Below, piece after piece: positions 62,293-64,000 of a stretch of DNA of 64,000 bases. Under the pieces are notes generated by a model. That model did no database searches, had not been told where the DNA came from, and worked only from the letters and a program-made list of their open reading frames with translations. The DNA comes from Burkholderia sp. WP9 (GTDB lineage Bacteria; Pseudomonadota; Gammaproteobacteria; Burkholderiales; Burkholderiaceae). Both the position numbers and the translations under genes were made by a program. How positions within the stretch are numbered: position 1 is the stretch's first letter; every line of letters starts with the position of its first letter. The DNA lies in contig NZ_FNTG01000001.1 of assembly GCF_900104795.1 (NCBI RefSeq), forward strand, positions 3,782,001-3,846,000, given 5' to 3'.

Positions 62293-63380
62293 TGAAACAG
62301 CCCCCACACTCACTTCATTCGCTGCCCCCCGAGGGGGCAAGTCAGCACGCTTCGGGCGGCCGTGCGCGCGCTGACATGTCTAGCCTATTGACCATCCGCA
62401 ATCTCGCGGTGGACTTCAACGGACTGCCCGCCGTCGACCGGATCAACCTCGATGTCGCGCCGGGCGAAGTGGTCGGCGTGGTCGGCGAATCGGGCTCGGG
62501 CAAGAGCGTGACGATGATGGCGCTGATGGGCCTGATCGACGCGCCCGGCAAAGTGACGGCCGACGAAATCACCTTCAACGGCAAGAACCTGCTGAAGGCC
62601 TCGGCGAAGGAACGCCGCAAGATCATCGGCAAAGATATCGCGATGGTGTTCCAGGACGCGCTGACCAGCCTGAATCCGAGCTACACGGTCGGCTATCAGA
62701 TCAAGGAAGTGCTGAAGCTGCACGAAGGCTTGCGCGGCAGCGCGCTGGACAAGCGCGCTTTGGAACTGCTCGACCAGGTCGGCATTCCGGATGCGAAAAG
62801 CCGTATCAGTTCGTTCCCGCATCAGATGTCGGGCGGCATGAACCAGCGCGTGATGATCGCGATGGCGATTGCCTGCAACCCGAAGCTGCTGATCGCCGAC
62901 GAGCCGACCACCGCGCTCGACGTGACGATCCAGGCGCAGATCATGGAACTGCTGATCAAGCTGCAGAAGGAACGCGGCATGGCGCTCGTGCTGATTTCGC
63001 ACGATCTGGCGGTGGTGTCCGAGGTCGCGCAACGCGTCGCGGTCATGTACGCTGGCGAAGTGATCGAGACCAACCGGGTGCCGGACATCTTCGCCGCGCC
63101 GCATCATCCCTATACGGAAGCGTTGCTGGCGGCGATTCCCGAGCACAATGTCGGCGCCGTGCGGCTGGCGGCCCTGCCGGGCATGGTGCCGGGTCGCGAC
63201 GACCGTCCGAAGGGCTGTCTGTTCGCACCACGCTGCAAGTACGTGGTCGACGACTGCACCAAGGCGCGGCCCGCGCTCGCGCCGATGGAAGGTCACGCTG
63301 AGGTGGCGCGCGTGCGCTGCATCAAACCCCTGAACCTGAGCGGCGACGCCAACGTTCACACCCATGGAGGCGCACGATGA
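62292..63380 (+). CDS. dppD: Dipeptide ABC transporter ATPase DppD, with repeat-encoded N-terminus
   Basis: ATPase with Walker A GESGSGKS, signature [14 protein letters not shown], Walker B LLIADEP, H-loop ISHDLAV and the oligopeptide C-terminal Cys motif [18 protein letters not shown] 62292 overlaps the dppC stop and has AAGGA upstream; from it the first 28 residues ([20 protein letters not shown], then SGGRARAD) are encoded by the second repeat copy. The ATG at 62376 ([14 protein letters not shown]) is the usual family start but lacks a visible ribosome site. From 62292 the protein is 362 residues. Confidence 0.94.
   Translation: MKQPPHSLHSLPPEGASQHASGGRARADMSSLLTIRNLAVDFNGLPAVDRINLDVAPGEVVGVVGESGSGKSVTMMALMGLIDAPGKVTADEITFNGKNLLKASAKERRKIIGKDIAMVFQDALTSLNPSYTVGYQIKEVLKLHEGLRGSALDKRALELLDQVGIPDAKSRISSFPHQMSGGMNQRVMIAMAIACNPKLLIADEPTTALDVTIQAQIMELLIKLQKERGMALVLISHDLAVVSEVAQRVAVMYAGEVIETNRVPDIFAAPHHPYTEALLAAIPEHNVGAVRLAALPGMVPGRDDRPKGCLFAPRCKYVVDDCTKARPALAPMEGHAEVARVRCIKPLNLSGDANVHTHGGAR
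62301..62375 (+). repeat. Two-hairpin intergenic repeat, copy 2 (dppC-dppD)
   Basis: CCCCCACACTCAC, TTCGCT, hairpin 1 GCCCCC-CGA-GGGGGC (62324-62338), 2-base linker, hairpin 2: GTCAGCACGC / GCGCGCTGAC (62341-62350 / 62366-62375, one A-C mismatch) with a 15-base loop TTCGGGCGGCCGTGC. Stem 2 differs completely from copy 1 but still pairs. The element ends exactly at the old dppD start codon. Confidence 0.85.
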
Positions 63381-64000
63381 ACGCAGTACTCGAAACGCGG
63401 CGCCAGTCGGACCATGCGGGCGACCACGTACTGGTCGCGGAGCAATTGGCGCGTTACTACACGGTTAAGCGCGGTCTGTTCGCCACCGGCACGGTGAAGG
63501 CGCTCAACGGCGTCTCGTTTGCGCTGGAGCGCGGCAAGACCCTGGCCGTGGTCGGTGAATCCGGCTGCGGCAAATCGACGCTCGCGCGTCAACTCACCAT
63601 GATCGAAGCGCCCAGCGCGGGCCGCTTGCTGATCGACGGTGAAGACGTGGCCGGCGCCGATCACGCGAAGATCGCCGCGCTGCGGCGGCGCGTGCAGATG
63701 GTGTTCCAGAACCCGTTTGCCTCGTTGAATCCGCGCAAGACCGTCGAGCAGACGTTGGGCGAGCCGCTCGCGATCAATACGCAACTGAGCCCGACCGAGC
63801 GCGCCGAGCGCATCGCGCAGATGATGCGCACCGTCGGCCTGCGTCCGGAACATGCGAAGCGCTATCCGCATATGTTCTCCGGCGGCCAGCGGCAGCGTGT
63901 GGCGATTGCGCGCGCGATGATTCTCGACCCGCAGATCGTCGTTGCCGACGAACCCGTGTCGGCGCTCGACGTCTCGATCCAGGCGCAGATTCTGAATCTG
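63377..64000 (+). CDS. dppF: Dipeptide ABC transporter ATPase DppF (3' end outside window)
   Basis: Second ATPase; 208 codons are visible. Walker [10 protein letters not shown]-loop [20 protein letters not shown], signature [15 protein letters not shown] and Walker B IVVADEP are present, then [13 protein letters not shown] runs to the window edge. ATG 63377 overlaps the dppD stop by 4 bases, with GGAGG upstream. Completes the transporter of binding proteins, DppB/C and DppD/F. Confidence 0.96.
   Translation, partial: MNAVLETRRQSDHAGDHVLVAEQLARYYTVKRGLFATGTVKALNGVSFALERGKTLAVVGESGCGKSTLARQLTMIEAPSAGRLLIDGEDVAGADHAKIAALRRRVQMVFQNPFASLNPRKTVEQTLGEPLAINTQLSPTERAERIAQMMRTVGLRPEHAKRYPHMFSGGQRQRVAIARAMILDPQIVVADEPVSALDVSIQAQILNL

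Noticed and set aside
1..64000. CRISPR arrays, tRNA or rRNA genes, complete insertion sequences, integrases
   Set aside because: None seen on either strand; no regularly spaced repeats, tRNA cloverleaf or transposase frame could be recognised by eye.

Overview
The window comes from a high-G+C betaproteobacterium, most likely Burkholderia sensu lato and probably Paraburkholderia. The reasons are the order cheB-cheY-cheZ / flhB-flhA-flhF-flhG-fliA, a CheZ, a neighbouring DUF2844/DUF3443 pair, an S-adenosylhomocysteine riboswitch in front of ahcY followed by a small membrane protein and metF, and intergenic repeats of a kind I recall from Burkholderiales. The assignment rests on recognition only; no search was run.

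Layout. (1) 1-2052: end of a chemotaxis operon (cheB, cut by the window edge, then cheY and cheZ). (2) 2349-4208: two exported proteins of unknown function (DUF2844 and a DUF3443 lipoprotein). (3) 4518-11746: flhB-flhA, then flhF-flhG-fliA. (4) 11822-12405: a hicAB toxin-antitoxin pair on the minus strand. (5) 12725-15347: flgN, flgM and flgA on the minus strand, divergent from (6) flgB-flgJ (15565-23396), ycgR and flgK-flgL on the plus strand. (7) 28105-29606: a minus-strand cassette of PAAR protein, Tae4-type amidase and small membrane protein, lying where two flagellar blocks converge. (8) 30096-42335: fliFGHIJK and fliLMNOPQR on the minus strand, divergent from fliE. (9) 42573-45797: fliE, fliS, fliT, a second FliK-type protein and a FlhB C-terminal-domain homologue. 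(10) 45809-53347: metabolic and regulatory genes (coniferyl-aldehyde-type dehydrogenase, AidB-like acyl-CoA dehydrogenase, GMC oxidoreductase, LysR regulator, family 2 glycosyltransferase) with an OmpA-type gene remnant. (11) 53464-56380: SAH riboswitch, ahcY, a membrane protein and metF, forming the activated-methyl cycle. (12) 56669-64000: a dipeptide-type ABC transporter with two tandem binding proteins, two permeases and two ATPases, the last cut by the window edge.

The flagellar genes form nearly a full set for export gate, basal body, rod, hook, rings, junction, chaperones and regulators. fliC, fliD, motAB and flhDC are not in the window. Readable sigma-28 promoter matches lie before ycgR, flgK, fliS and flgM, as expected for late genes controlled by the FliA/FlgM pair encoded here. 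Early operons (flhB, flgB/flgA, fliE/fliF) share C-rich upstream sequences that may bind an activator.

The observations most worth following are: the orphan type VI effector cassette with an unusual multi-pass membrane candidate immunity protein; a structured two-hairpin repeat in two dpp junctions whose second stem covaries between copies while its 15-nt loop is kept, one copy being translated into the start of DppD; an FlhG whose ATP-binding lysines are both replaced by serine; an FlgA with a long repeat-bearing N-terminal extension; and a common beta-rich insert shared by FlgE, FlgK and FlgL.
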